From positions 1-64,000 of the forward strand of contig NZ_JAERLY010000008.1 in NCBI RefSeq assembly GCF_018256155.1: 64,000 nt of DNA, written 5' to 3'. Under the pieces are notes generated by a model, which saw only the letters and a list, made by a program, of their open reading frames with translations, was not told the origin of the DNA and did not search any database. A program made the position numbers and the translations under genes. Shown piece after piece: positions 1-9,777 of this stretch (positions are counted from its first letter, which is position 1; each line of letters begins with the position of its first letter). This stretch comes from Gluconobacter sp. Dm-62 (GTDB lineage Bacteria; Pseudomonadota; Alphaproteobacteria; Acetobacterales; Acetobacteraceae).

Positions 1-485
1 CCCTCGACGAAATCCTCCCCCCCGGGACCGACATCAACATGACAGCCCGGATCGACACCGCCCTTTCCGGTCCGCGTGATGGCTGGCGCTTTGCGGACCT
101 CCCGCCGGATGCCGAAGCCTGGGAAGCCGCCCTTCTCACACTCGACGACGTGACATTCGAGCAGCACGGACTCCGCTTCATCCATCTGGCCCCGGACCTG
201 CGCGGCACGCTGCTCGACGCCCTGATGGACGGGCAGATCGGCCTCGAACGCGACGGCCGCCTCACCGCGCCCCAGATGAAACGCTGGGCCGAAGACCTTC
301 GCGGCGAAGTCGTGGACTGCGTCATGAGTGACCCGCGCATCCAGCAGGCGCTCGGCATTTCCTCCAGCCTGACCGGCGGAGACACCGTCTTTCAGGGCTT
401 CACGAACGTCGGCCCCGACAGCCACGAAGATTTCGAGCCCAACGCCACCGCGCCCCTCGCCCAGATGGCAGACTCCACGCAATGA
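1..485 (+). CDS. Gluconate 2-dehydrogenase subunit 3-like protein, 5'-partial
   Basis: Likely small (gamma) subunit of a membrane-associated flavoprotein dehydrogenase, the kind of protein that helps export and stabilise the GMC catalytic subunit. The reading frame is open to the left edge of the window (residues LDEILPPGTD before the first ATG at 39), and that stretch fits the start of the family, so the gene probably begins upstream of the window. Visible features are the conserved-looking FADLPPDAEAW segment and a helical ALLTLDD...LRGTLLDAL region. The stop codon overlaps the start of the GMC gene (ATGA), so the two are translationally coupled. The family call rests mostly on this pairing and on weak motif similarity. 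The export signal, if any, is outside the window. Confidence 0.6.
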   Translation, partial: LDEILPPGTDINMTARIDTALSGPRDGWRFADLPPDAEAWEAALLTLDDVTFEQHGLRFIHLAPDLRGTLLDALMDGQIGLERDGRLTAPQMKRWAEDLRGEVVDCVMSDPRIQQALGISSSLTGGDTVFQGFTNVGPDSHEDFEPNATAPLAQMADSTQ

Positions 486-2029
486 GCAGCACATCCGTCA
501 TGAAGACATTCGCCGAAACGGACATCGTTGATGCCCTCATCATCGGCAGCGGTGCCGGTGGCGCGCCGCTGGCCGCAGAACTCGCCCGCAACGGTAAAAC
601 CGTCGTGGTGCTCGAAGCCGGTCCCGCCTTCACCGCCATGGGCCACACACCCGACGAAGTGGCGGCCCGCGAACTGTACTGGCTGCATGAACGCCTCTCC
701 GCCGGCACCAACCCGCAGGCTTTCGGCGGCAACAACAGCGGCACCGGCCTCGGCGGCTCCCTGCTGCATTATGGCGCCTTCATGCCCCGCATGGACGCCC
801 GCGACTTCCATCTGCACACCGAAACCGGCAGGGGCGTGGACTGGCCCTTCGGTCTGGACGAACTCCTGCCCTATATCGAGCGCGTGGAATCCTTCATCGG
901 CGTCTCCGGCCCGGCCTCCTATCCGTGGGACCCAAGCCGCCGCTACGCCTACGCGCCCCCGCCCGCCAACTCCGCCGCGCTGAAAATGCGCGAAGGCTGT
1001 GACGCGCTCGGCCTGCGCCACGCCGACGGCCCGGCCGCCCTCATCACCCGCGATATCGAACAGCCGCATTTCGGCACCCGCCATGGCTGCGCGAACTGTG
1101 GCGCCTGTCATCAGGGCTGCCGCAACGGCGCCAAATCCGGCGCGGACAACACCTGGCTCCCCATGGCTGTCGCCCATGGTGCCGAACTCCGCCCCGGCTG
1201 TTTCGCCCACACGATCGAGCGCGACAGTTCCGGCCGCGTGACCGGCGTGGTCTATCAACAGAACGGCGTCGAACACCGCCAGAAATGCGCGACCCTCGTC
1301 CTCGCCGCCGGTGCCGTCGAAACCCCGCGCCTGCTCCTGACCAACGGCCTCGCCAACAGTTCCGGTCAGGTCGGCCAGAATTACATGACGCATGTCTCCA
1401 CACAGGTCTGGGGCGAATTTGACGAGGATATCCGCCCCAATCGCGGCTACCCGTCCCTGACCATCACCGAAGACATGATGCGCCCGAAAGACGCGGATTT
1501 CGTTGGCGGCTATCTGGTGCAGTCACTGGGCATGATGCCCGCGACCTGGGGGCAGAACCTCGCCCGCAGCACCACAACACGCGGGCCGGCCTTCGCCCGT
1601 GCGCTTGCCGGATACAACCGCTCCGCCGGCATGGGCATCAATGGCGAATGTCTGCCCCGCCCCGAAAACCGCGTGACGCTTTCGGACGAGAAAGACGCGT
1701 TTGGCATCCCCAAGCCCCTGATCGAACATTCCTACGGCCCCAACGAATGGGCCATGCACCACCACGCCGCCCGCCTGCTGACGCAGATGTGGGAGGCTGT
1801 CGGCGCAAAGGACATCCGCGTCATCGACCGTGCCGCCCACATGATCGGCACCTGCCGCATGGGCACGGACGCAGGCAGCAATGTCGTGGATCCGGAAGGC
1901 CGCAGCTTCGATATCGACAACCTGTGGATTTCCGATCACTCGATCTTCCCCAGCGCCGCCGCCGCCAACCCCGCACTGGCCATCATGGCCCTGTCCCTGC
2001 GCACGGCGGACGCCATGCTGAAGATATGA
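482..2029 (+). CDS. GMC-family FAD-dependent dehydrogenase (gluconate/sugar-alcohol dehydrogenase large subunit type)
   Basis: A 515-residue GMC oxidoreductase. The N-terminal dinucleotide-binding motif IIGSGAGGAPLAAEL (residues 20-34) binds FAD, and VVVLEAG closes the Rossmann unit. The C-terminal HMIGTCRMG and NPALAIMAL segments are the GMC active-site region. A four-cysteine motif CANCGACHQGC (Cys203, 206, 209, 213) resembles the cysteine cluster of FAD glucose/gluconate dehydrogenases that carry an iron-sulfur centre. That cofactor is inferred. With the small subunit just upstream it should oxidise a sugar or polyol at the periplasmic side and pass electrons to the respiratory chain. No cytochrome c subunit gene follows, since rho is next. 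The substrate cannot be read from sequence. Confidence 0.88.
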   Translation: MSSTSVMKTFAETDIVDALIIGSGAGGAPLAAELARNGKTVVVLEAGPAFTAMGHTPDEVAARELYWLHERLSAGTNPQAFGGNNSGTGLGGSLLHYGAFMPRMDARDFHLHTETGRGVDWPFGLDELLPYIERVESFIGVSGPASYPWDPSRRYAYAPPPANSAALKMREGCDALGLRHADGPAALITRDIEQPHFGTRHGCANCGACHQGCRNGAKSGADNTWLPMAVAHGAELRPGCFAHTIERDSSGRVTGVVYQQNGVEHRQKCATLVLAAGAVETPRLLLTNGLANSSGQVGQNYMTHVSTQVWGEFDEDIRPNRGYPSLTITEDMMRPKDADFVGGYLVQSLGMMPATWGQNLARSTTTRGPAFARALAGYNRSAGMGINGECLPRPENRVTLSDEKDAFGIPKPLIEHSYGPNEWAMHHHAARLLTQMWEAVGAKDIRVIDRAAHMIGTCRMGTDAGSNVVDPEGRSFDIDNLWISDHSIFPSAAAANPALAIMALSLRTADAMLKI

Positions 2030-2305
2030 TTGAAATCTGACATAGATCAAAGTGATCCGGAGCCTGCGCAGGAGTCTTGACACTGCTTCGCGCGCTCCGG
2101 TAAGCGAAGGACGACTTTCCGGTGACGTCCTGTCACCCGGTCTCCCTTTCCTTACGGATGCTTCCTGCTTCCCTCGTCCTGCGAAATCCTCACAGATCAC
2201 CGCCTGACACAAGCAGTTCCCGTTCAGTGGCCCCGCCTTCTGTACGGTCGCGCATCCCTCCCCCTATCAGGTCTGCCACTACCGGCACATCAAGGCGCGT
2301 CTTTC

Positions 2306-3607
<1,302 letters not shown>

Positions 3608-3631
3608 TCCCGGATCAGCACGGCCGATACG

Positions 3632-3661
3632 AAAAAAGGGGAGCTTCGGCTCCCCTTTTTT
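3632..3661. terminator. Bidirectional intrinsic terminator between rho and ogt
   Basis: A perfect stem of A-run plus GGGGAGC, a TTCG tetraloop, then GCTCCCC plus a T-run. Because the stem is flanked by A's on one side and T's on the other, it can end transcription of rho on the plus strand and of the convergent ogt gene on the minus strand. Confidence 0.92.
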
Positions 3662-3699
3662 GTGACGCGGTGTTCTTGAATGGAAGGAAAGCGTACCCC

Positions 3700-4221
3700 T
3701 TAAAGAACGCCTTCCAGATGCAGCATAGCATGCTTGTCAGCGATGCCCCCAAGTCCTGAATACCCGCCGAGTCCGGCACGTCCGACAACGCGGTGACAAG
3801 GGATCAGAATAGGGATCGGATTCGCCCCAACCGCCCCGCCAACCGAGCGCGCGGATCCGCCAACCTCGGCCGCAATATCCGCATAGGTCCGTGTTTTCCC
3901 ATAAGGAATCCGACGCAGCGCGTCCCAGACCTTCTGGCGGTACGGAGTCCCGTAGGGACGGTACGGCAGGGTATCGAAATCGACCGATTCCCCGTCGAAA
4001 TAGCGCTCCAGAAGGTCGCGGGCTTTCAGAAGGAGTGGAGTCTCCTCCTGATCGCGCCCCCAACCCCAGTCCAGAGCGACGATCTGGCCCTCATCTTCAC
4101 TGATGGTAAGGGCCCCGAAAGGTGAGTGGCAGGATAGCTGTGGCATGAACGACACGGTGCCCGACCCGCTCAAAACCGTCAATCCGGCTGCGTTGCCATC
4201 ATAACGAGACTTTTTAGCCAT
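3700..4221 (-). CDS. ogt: Methylated-DNA--protein-cysteine S-methyltransferase
   Basis: Suicide repair enzyme that transfers the alkyl group from O6-alkylguanine (and O4-alkylthymine) to its own cysteine. The diagnostic PCHRV motif sits at residues 141-145 (acceptor Cys142), preceded by the helix-turn-helix segment YGKTRTYADIAAEVG and the asparagine hinge GANPIP. The product is 173 residues if the ATG at 4221 is used. A second ATG (residue 26, MPQLSCHSPFG) would give the more typical length for Ogt and may be the real start, since neither has a clear ribosome-binding site. It converges on rho and shares the terminator. It appears to be a stand-alone gene. Confidence 0.92.
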   Translation of the reverse strand: MAKKSRYDGNAAGLTVLSGSGTVSFMPQLSCHSPFGALTISEDEGQIVALDWGWGRDQEETPLLLKARDLLERYFDGESVDFDTLPYRPYGTPYRQKVWDALRRIPYGKTRTYADIAAEVGGSARSVGGAVGANPIPILIPCHRVVGRAGLGGYSGLGGIADKHAMLHLEGVL

Positions 4222-4609
4222 GCGCTATGCGCATACCGAGACATGGCAATATGCACAAAAAACATACAGGACCGCTTATGTAGGCTTTCCAGCAATATTC
4301 TGTAATGTGTTGGAAAACTGCCATTTTTTGTATCAGAAATGCGACAGGAGGTTTTCCGGAACGGCACTGTAATTATTTGGTGAGCCGCATCACAACCCTT
4401 TTCGGAGCATGCCACCCCAATCCCTCACGGAAACGTCAGAAGCCGTGTTTGTCTTAAGCAATAAAATAGGGTCAGTAAGTTCTCATGCTGACGGTGTCCG
4501 GTACTGATCGTTGGATTGAGAGGATGAAGATTTCCTTCGCTCCTTTCAAGACTTCACAGGTCCAGAATATCACAGCGGAAACAGTCTTTACAAAAAGGAC
4601 AGTTGGATC
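4222..4609. promoter_or_regulatory. Intergenic region upstream of adhA (promoter and leader)
   Basis: This gap is visibly more AT-rich than the flanking genes and separates the divergent ogt and adhA, so it must hold both promoters. I could not assign -35/-10 boxes with confidence. The adhA ribosome-binding site is AAAAAGGAC about 10 bases before the ATG at 4610. A 29-codon ORF (4524-4613) lies in the leader and is listed separately. Confidence 0.5.
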
Positions 4610-4613
4610 ATGA
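4524..4613 (+). CDS. Possible 29-residue upstream ORF overlapping the adhA start
   Basis: ATG at 4524 opens a frame (MKISFAPFKTSQV...) whose TGA stop overlaps the adhA ATG as ATGA. A purine-rich GAGAGG lies directly before the ATG, too close for an ideal ribosome-binding site, and GGATTGAG lies slightly further away. The peptide resembles nothing I recognise. It could couple adhA translation to that of the leader, or it could be chance. No product evidence exists beyond the overlap. Confidence 0.3.
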   Translation: MKISFAPFKTSQVQNITAETVFTKRTVGS

Positions 4614-6883
4614 CTTCTGGTCTACTGACGCCGATCAAGGTTACGAAAAAGCGCCTTCTCAGCTGCGCCGCCGCTCTGGCGTTTTCAGCAGCTGTGCCTG
4701 TCGCTTTTGCGCAGGAAGATACCGGCACAGCAATTACAAGCTCCGATAATGGTGGCCACGCCGGGGACTGGCTGTCCTACGGCCGCTCCTATTCCGAGCA
4801 GCGCTACAGCCCGCTCGACCAGATCAACACGAGCAATGTCGGCAAGCTGAAGCTCGCCTGGCACTTTGATCTGGACACGAACCGCGGCCAGGAAGGCACT
4901 CCCCTGATCGTCAATGGCGTCATGTACGCCACGACCAACTGGAGCAAGATGAAGGCGCTGGATGCAGCGACCGGCAAGCTTCTGTGGGCCTACGATCCCA
5001 AGGTTCCGGGCAACATCGCCGACCGCGGCTGCTGTGACTCCGTGAACCGTGGCGCAGCGTACTGGAACGGCAAGGTCTATTTCGGCACGTTCGACGGACG
5101 CCTGATCGCGCTGGACGCCAAGACCGGCAAGCTGGTCTGGAGCGTCTACACGATCCCCAAGGAAGCCCAGCTCGGCCACCAGCGCTCCTACACGGTTGAT
5201 GGTGCCCCCCGTATCGCCAAGGGCAAGGTCCTGATCGGTAACGGCGGCGCAGAATTCGGCGCCCGCGGCTTTGTCTCCGCTTTCGACGCCGAAACCGGCA
5301 AGCTCGACTGGCGCTTCTTCACCGTCCCGAACCCCGACAACAAGCCCGACGGCGCAGCATCCGACGACATCCTGATGTCCAAGGCCTACCCGACCTGGGG
5401 CAAGAACGGCGCCTGGAAGCAGCAGGGCGGCGGCGGTACCGTCTGGGATTCGCTCGTCTATGACCCGGTGACGGATCTCGTCTACCTGGCCGTCGGCAAC
5501 GGCTCGCCGTGGAACTACAAGTTCCGCTCTGAAGGCAAGGGCGACAACCTCTTCCTGGGCAGCATCGTCGCGATCAATCCTGACACCGGCAAATACGTCT
5601 GGCACTTCCAGGAAACGCCGATGGACGAGTGGGATTACACCTCCGTCCAGCAGATCATGACGCTCGACATGCCGGTCAACGGCGAGATGCGCCATGTCAT
5701 CGTGCACGCTCCGAAGAACGGCTTCTTCTACATTATCGATGCGAAGACGGGTAAGTTCATCACCGGCAAGCCCTACACCTACGAGAACTGGGCCACCGGC
5801 CTGGATCCGGTCACGGGTCGCCCGAACTACGTGCCTGACGCCCTGTGGACCCTGACGGGCAAGCCCTGGCTCGGCCTTCCGGGTGAGCTTGGTGGCCATA
5901 ACTTCGCTGCCATGGCCTACAGCCCGAAGACGAAGCTGGTCTACATCCCGGCACAGCAGATCCCGCTCCTGTATGATGGCCAGAAAGGCGGCTTCAAGGC
6001 GTATCATGACGCCTGGAACCTCGGCCTCGACATGAACAAGATCGGCCTCTTCGACGATAACGATCCGGCCCATGTCGCTGCCAAGAAGGACTTCCTGAAG
6101 GTCCTCAAGGGCTGGACGCTGGCCTGGGATCCCGTGAAGATGGCACCAGCCTTCACGATCAACCACAAAGGTCCGTGGAACGGTGGTATCGTCGCCACGG
6201 CCGGTAACGTGATCTTCCAGGGTCTGGCGAATGGTGAATTCCACGCCTACGACGCCACGAACGGCAACGATCTCTATTCCTTCCCCGCACAGAGCGCGAT
6301 CATTGCTCCGCCCGTGACCTATACGGCCAACGGCAAGCAGTACGTCGCGGTTGAAGTGGGCTGGGGTGGCATCTATCCGTTCCTGTACGGTGGCGCAGCC
6401 CGCACCTCCGGCTGGACGGTCAACCATTCCCGCGTGATCGCCTTCTCGCTCGACGGCAAGGACACCCTGCCGCTCAAGAACGAGCTCGGCTTCACCCCGG
6501 TCAAGCCGGTTCCGACCTATGACGAGGCCCGTCAGAAGAACGGATACTTCCTGTATCAGACGTTCTGCTCGGCCTGCCATGGTGACAACGGCATCTCCGG
6601 TGGCGTTCTGCCTGACCTTCGCTGGTCTGGTGCCCCGCGCGGCAAGGAAAGCTTCTACAAGCTCGTTGGTCGCGGTGCCCTGACGGCCTACGGCATGGAC
6701 CGTTTCGACACGTCCATGACGCCTGACCAGATCGAGGACATCCGCAACTTCATCGTGAAGCGCGCCAACGAATCCTACGACGACGAAGTCAAGGCTCGTG
6801 AAAACTCAACAGGCGTTCCGGGCGATCAGTTCCTCAATGTCCCGCAGTCCACGGCCGATATTCCGACCGCGGATCACCCCTGA
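4610..6883 (+). CDS. adhA: PQQ-dependent alcohol dehydrogenase, quinohemoprotein subunit I
   Basis: Periplasmic catalytic subunit of the membrane-bound alcohol dehydrogenase that oxidises ethanol to acetaldehyde and feeds electrons to ubiquinone. The 757-residue product has a signal peptide (KKRLLS...AVPVAFA, cleavage near residue 34), then the eight-bladed PQQ propeller with the vicinal disulfide Cys141-Cys142 (RGCCDSVNRG) that packs on PQQ. The catalytic Asp is in DEWDYTS (around 339-345). The C-terminal cytochrome c domain has heme motif CSACH at 653-657. Length, motif order and the adhB partner 29 bases downstream match the acetic acid bacterial enzyme. Subunit III, usually encoded elsewhere in Gluconobacter, is not in the window. 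Confidence 0.98.
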   Translation: MTSGLLTPIKVTKKRLLSCAAALAFSAAVPVAFAQEDTGTAITSSDNGGHAGDWLSYGRSYSEQRYSPLDQINTSNVGKLKLAWHFDLDTNRGQEGTPLIVNGVMYATTNWSKMKALDAATGKLLWAYDPKVPGNIADRGCCDSVNRGAAYWNGKVYFGTFDGRLIALDAKTGKLVWSVYTIPKEAQLGHQRSYTVDGAPRIAKGKVLIGNGGAEFGARGFVSAFDAETGKLDWRFFTVPNPDNKPDGAASDDILMSKAYPTWGKNGAWKQQGGGGTVWDSLVYDPVTDLVYLAVGNGSPWNYKFRSEGKGDNLFLGSIVAINPDTGKYVWHFQETPMDEWDYTSVQQIMTLDMPVNGEMRHVIVHAPKNGFFYIIDAKTGKFITGKPYTYENWATGLDPVTGRPNYVPDALWTLTGKPWLGLPGELGGHNFAAMAYSPKTKLVYIPAQQIPLLYDGQKGGFKAYHDAWNLGLDMNKIGLFDDNDPAHVAAKKDFLKVLKGWTLAWDPVKMAPAFTINHKGPWNGGIVATAGNVIFQGLANGEFHAYDATNGNDLYSFPAQSAIIAPPVTYTANGKQYVAVEVGWGGIYPFLYGGAARTSGWTVNHSRVIAFSLDGKDTLPLKNELGFTPVKPVPTYDEARQKNGYFLYQTFCSACHGDNGISGGVLPDLRWSGAPRGKESFYKLVGRGALTAYGMDRFDTSMTPDQIEDIRNFIVKRANESYDDEVKARENSTGVPGDQFLNVPQSTADIPTADHP

Positions 6884-6912
6884 GGCAGCGGTTTGCATAA
6901 GGAGCACGTGAC

Positions 6913-8346
6913 ATGCTGAACGCATTAACCCGGGACAGGCTATCTGAGATGAAACAGGGATGGAAATTTGCGGCCGCTATTGGCCTTATGGCGGTGTCTT
7001 TCGGCGCCGCCCATGCCCAGGACGCCGATGACGCCCTGATCAAGCGTGGCGAATACGTCGCCCGCCTGTCGGACTGCATTGCCTGCCATACGGCCCTGCA
7101 CGGACAGCCCTATGCGGGCGGTCTGGAGATCAAGAGCCCGATTGGCACGATCTATTCGACCAACATCACGCCGGACCCGGAACACGGTATCGGCAACTAC
7201 ACCCTGGAGGACTTCACAAAGGCCCTCCGCAAGGGCATCCGCAAGGATGGTGCAACGGTCTACCCGGCCATGCCCTATCCTGAATTCGCCCGTCTGTCCG
7301 ATGACGACATCCGTGCGATGTATGCATTCTTCATGCACGGCGTGAAGCCGGTTGCCCAGCAGAACAAAGCACCAGACATCAGCTGGCCGCTCTCCATGCG
7401 CTGGCCGCTGGGCATGTGGCGCGCCATGTTCGTTCCGAGCATGACGCCGGGCGTGGACAAGAGCATCAGTGATCCGGAAGTTGCCCGCGGCGAATATCTC
7501 GTCAACGGACCGGGCCATTGCGGCGAATGCCATACACCCCGTGGCTTCGGAATGCAGGTCAAGGCTTACGGCACGGCTGGCGGCAACGCCTATCTAGCCG
7601 GTGGCGCACCGATCGACAACTGGATCGCGCCGAGCCTGCGCAGCAACAGCGACACGGGTCTGGGCCGCTGGTCTGAAGATGATCTCGTGACCTTCCTCAA
7701 GAGCGGCCGCATCGACCACTCCGCCGTCTTCGGTGGCATGGCTGACGTGGTGGCCTACAGCACGCAGCACTGGTCCGATGACGATCTGCGCGCCACGGCC
7801 AAGTACCTCAAGAGCATGCCGGCCGTGCCGGAAGGCAAGAACCTCGGTCAGGATGACGGCCAGACAGTCGCTCTGCTGAACAAGGGTGGTCAGGGCAACG
7901 CCGGTGCGGAAGTCTATCTTCACAACTGCGCCATCTGTCACATGAACGATGGTTCTGGCGTCAACCGCATGTTCCCGCCGCTGGCTGGCAACCCGGTCGT
8001 CCTGACGGATGATCCGACGTCGCTCGCCAATGTCGTGGCCTTTGGTGGCATCCTGCCCCCGACCAACACGGCACCGTCCGCTGTTGCCATGCCCGGGTTC
8101 AAGAATCACCTCTCCGACCAGGAGATGGCCGATGTCGTGAACTTCATGCGCAAGGGCTGGGGCAACAACGCTCCGGGAACCGTGTCCGCTTCCGATATCC
8201 AGAAGCTGCGCACGACGGGTGCACCGGTCTCCACCGCTGGCTGGAACGTCTCCAGCAAGGGCTGGATGGCCTACATGCCGCAGCCTTACGGCGAAGGCTG
8301 GACCTTCTCCCCGCAGACCCACAGCGGCGTGGACGAAGCTCAGTAA
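6913..8346 (+). CDS. adhB: Alcohol dehydrogenase triheme cytochrome c subunit II
   Basis: Membrane-associated cytochrome c subunit that takes electrons from the heme of AdhA and reduces ubiquinone. The 477-residue product has an N-terminal signal peptide (cleavage after AHA, near residue 35) and three CXXCH heme sites: CIACH 55-59, CGECH 203-207 and CAICH 339-343. The ribosome-binding site is AAGGAGC about 8 bases before the ATG. It follows adhA with a 29-base gap and is closed by a strong terminator, so adhA and adhB form a two-gene operon. Confidence 0.97.
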   Translation: MLNALTRDRLSEMKQGWKFAAAIGLMAVSFGAAHAQDADDALIKRGEYVARLSDCIACHTALHGQPYAGGLEIKSPIGTIYSTNITPDPEHGIGNYTLEDFTKALRKGIRKDGATVYPAMPYPEFARLSDDDIRAMYAFFMHGVKPVAQQNKAPDISWPLSMRWPLGMWRAMFVPSMTPGVDKSISDPEVARGEYLVNGPGHCGECHTPRGFGMQVKAYGTAGGNAYLAGGAPIDNWIAPSLRSNSDTGLGRWSEDDLVTFLKSGRIDHSAVFGGMADVVAYSTQHWSDDDLRATAKYLKSMPAVPEGKNLGQDDGQTVALLNKGGQGNAGAEVYLHNCAICHMNDGSGVNRMFPPLAGNPVVLTDDPTSLANVVAFGGILPPTNTAPSAVAMPGFKNHLSDQEMADVVNFMRKGWGNNAPGTVSASDIQKLRTTGAPVSTAGWNVSSKGWMAYMPQPYGEGWTFSPQTHSGVDEAQ

Positions 8347-8374
8347 GCTTCCCACTCCCTGTCAGTCTGAGAGA

Positions 8375-8405
8375 AAGGGCGGATCGGAAACGATCCGCCT
8401 TTTTT
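8375..8405 (+). terminator. Intrinsic terminator of the adhAB operon
   Basis: Perfect 9-bp stem GGCGGATCG / CGATCCGCC with a GAAA tetraloop, followed by six T's. It is placed 30 bases after the adhB stop. Confidence 0.93.
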
Positions 8406-8460
8406 CGTGTATGCGCGCAGGGCATTTCACCGCAGGGCCACCTGCACTACATAGAAACCC

Positions 8461-9774
8461 ATGACGCGCTCATCCCTCCCGGACGCCCCCGACACCACCC
8501 CGCAGGTCATTTTCGCACTGGCCACGGGTCCCTCCCGCGCCGCCATCGCGATCATGCGCGCCAGCGGTCCCGGCAGCGATGCGATTCTGAAAGCGCTCTG
8601 CAACGGACGTCTCCCGGAACCCCGCCGCGCCAGCCTGCGCACCCTGCGCCATAACGGAGACGTGCTCGATCACGCCGTCGCCCTCTGGCTCCCCGGCCCC
8701 AGTTCCTACACTGGCGAAGACGGCTTCGAACTGCACCTGCACGCTGGCCCCGCCATCATCGCCCGCGTCGCCGACGCCCTGACTGATCTGGGCGCCCGCC
8801 CGGCCGAACCGGGCGAGTTCACCCGTCGCGCCGTCCAGAAAGGCCGTCTGGACCTGCTTCAGGCCGAAGCCATTGCCGACCTTGTGGACGCCGAAACCGA
8901 AAGCCAGCGCAAACAGGCGCTGCGTCAGGCCGATGGCGCCCTGAGCCGCCTGTACGATGACTGGGCACAGCGCCTGCGTCTCGTCCTCGCCCATCAGGAA
9001 GCCCTGATCGATTTTCCCGAGGAAGATCTGCCGCAGGACGTGGAGGATGGTCTGGTCGCGGAACTCTCAAAGCTCCAGACCGAGATGTCCGCCCATCTTC
9101 AGGACAATCGCGGCGAACTCATGCGTCAGGGTCTGACGGTGGTAATCGCAGGCGCTCCAAATGTCGGAAAATCAAGTCTTCTCAATGCGTTATCCGGAAC
9201 AGACGCTGCCATCGTCACCCACCGTGCGGGTACCACACGGGATGCCATCGCGCTCGACTGGGTTCTGGACGGTGTCCGTCTACGGCTGATCGACACGGCA
9301 GGCCTGCGCGAGACCGAAGACGAAATCGAGGCCGAAGGCATCCGCCGCGCATTGTTTCACGTGAAACAGGCCGATGTTGTGCTGCACCTGATCGGCCCGG
9401 ACGAGAGTATCGACTCTCTTTCAGGGCAGGAAATTCCCGTCCGAACGAAAATCGACATCGCGCCCGCCCCGCCCGGCATGTTAGGGATCAGCACACAGTC
9501 CGGCGAAGGCCTCGCTGCGCTGCGTCAGGTTCTGTCCGAACGGGTGGCCGAACTCATGGCCGGTTCCGCCGCGCCGCCGCTGACCCGCGCCAGACACCGC
9601 GCCGGAATCCAGGAGGCCGCAACCCATCTGGACCGCGCACGGACCGCAGCATGGCCGGAACTGCGGGGCGAAGAACTCCGCCTGTCCATGCTGGCTCTGG
9701 GGCGTCTGACGGGACGTGTTGATGTTGAATCCCTGCTCGATGCGATTTTCGGGCAGTTCTGTATCGGGAAGTAG
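8461..9774 (+). CDS. mnmE: tRNA uridine-5-carboxymethylaminomethyl modification GTPase MnmE
   Basis: Partner of MnmG in forming the cmnm5 group on wobble uridine 34 of certain tRNAs. The 437-residue product carries the tetrahydrofolate-binding N-domain ([23 protein letters not shown]), then the inserted G domain with P-loop GAPNVGKSS (231-239), AGTTRD switch I, DTAGLRE (G3) and TKID (G4). It ends with the catalytic FCIGK motif. It is the first gene of the mnmE-mnmG-rsmG-parA-parB run, with 3 bases between its stop and the mnmG start codon. Codons for LFHVKQ (298-303) double as a perfect parS site. Confidence 0.97.
   Translation: MTRSSLPDAPDTTPQVIFALATGPSRAAIAIMRASGPGSDAILKALCNGRLPEPRRASLRTLRHNGDVLDHAVALWLPGPSSYTGEDGFELHLHAGPAIIARVADALTDLGARPAEPGEFTRRAVQKGRLDLLQAEAIADLVDAETESQRKQALRQADGALSRLYDDWAQRLRLVLAHQEALIDFPEEDLPQDVEDGLVAELSKLQTEMSAHLQDNRGELMRQGLTVVIAGAPNVGKSSLLNALSGTDAAIVTHRAGTTRDAIALDWVLDGVRLRLIDTAGLRETEDEIEAEGIRRALFHVKQADVVLHLIGPDESIDSLSGQEIPVRTKIDIAPAPPGMLGISTQSGEGLAALRQVLSERVAELMAGSAAPPLTRARHRAGIQEAATHLDRARTAAWPELRGEELRLSMLALGRLTGRVDVESLLDAIFGQFCIGK
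9353..9368. other. parS: parS partition site (perfect 16-bp palindrome) inside mnmE
   Basis: TGTTTCACGTGAAACA is identical to the consensus ParB-binding site shared by most bacterial chromosomes. It is embedded in mnmE, about 3.6 kb from the parB start, and encodes FHVK in frame. Confidence 0.95.
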
Positions 9775-9777
9775 GTT

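Noticed and set aside
392-1393. A 333-codon minus-strand frame over the GMC gene
   Set aside because: It is Gly/Ala/Val-rich with no recognisable domain and is a shadow of the GMC coding frame.
2077-2105. TTGACA upstream of rho as a promoter
   Set aside because: The -35 is good but no -10 of more than two matching bases lies at a 16-18 base spacing.
4685-6580. A 631-codon open frame on the minus strand antisense to adhA
   Set aside because: It mirrors adhA codon structure (high third-position GC leaves the antisense frame open), has no motif or signal, and overlaps a certain gene completely.
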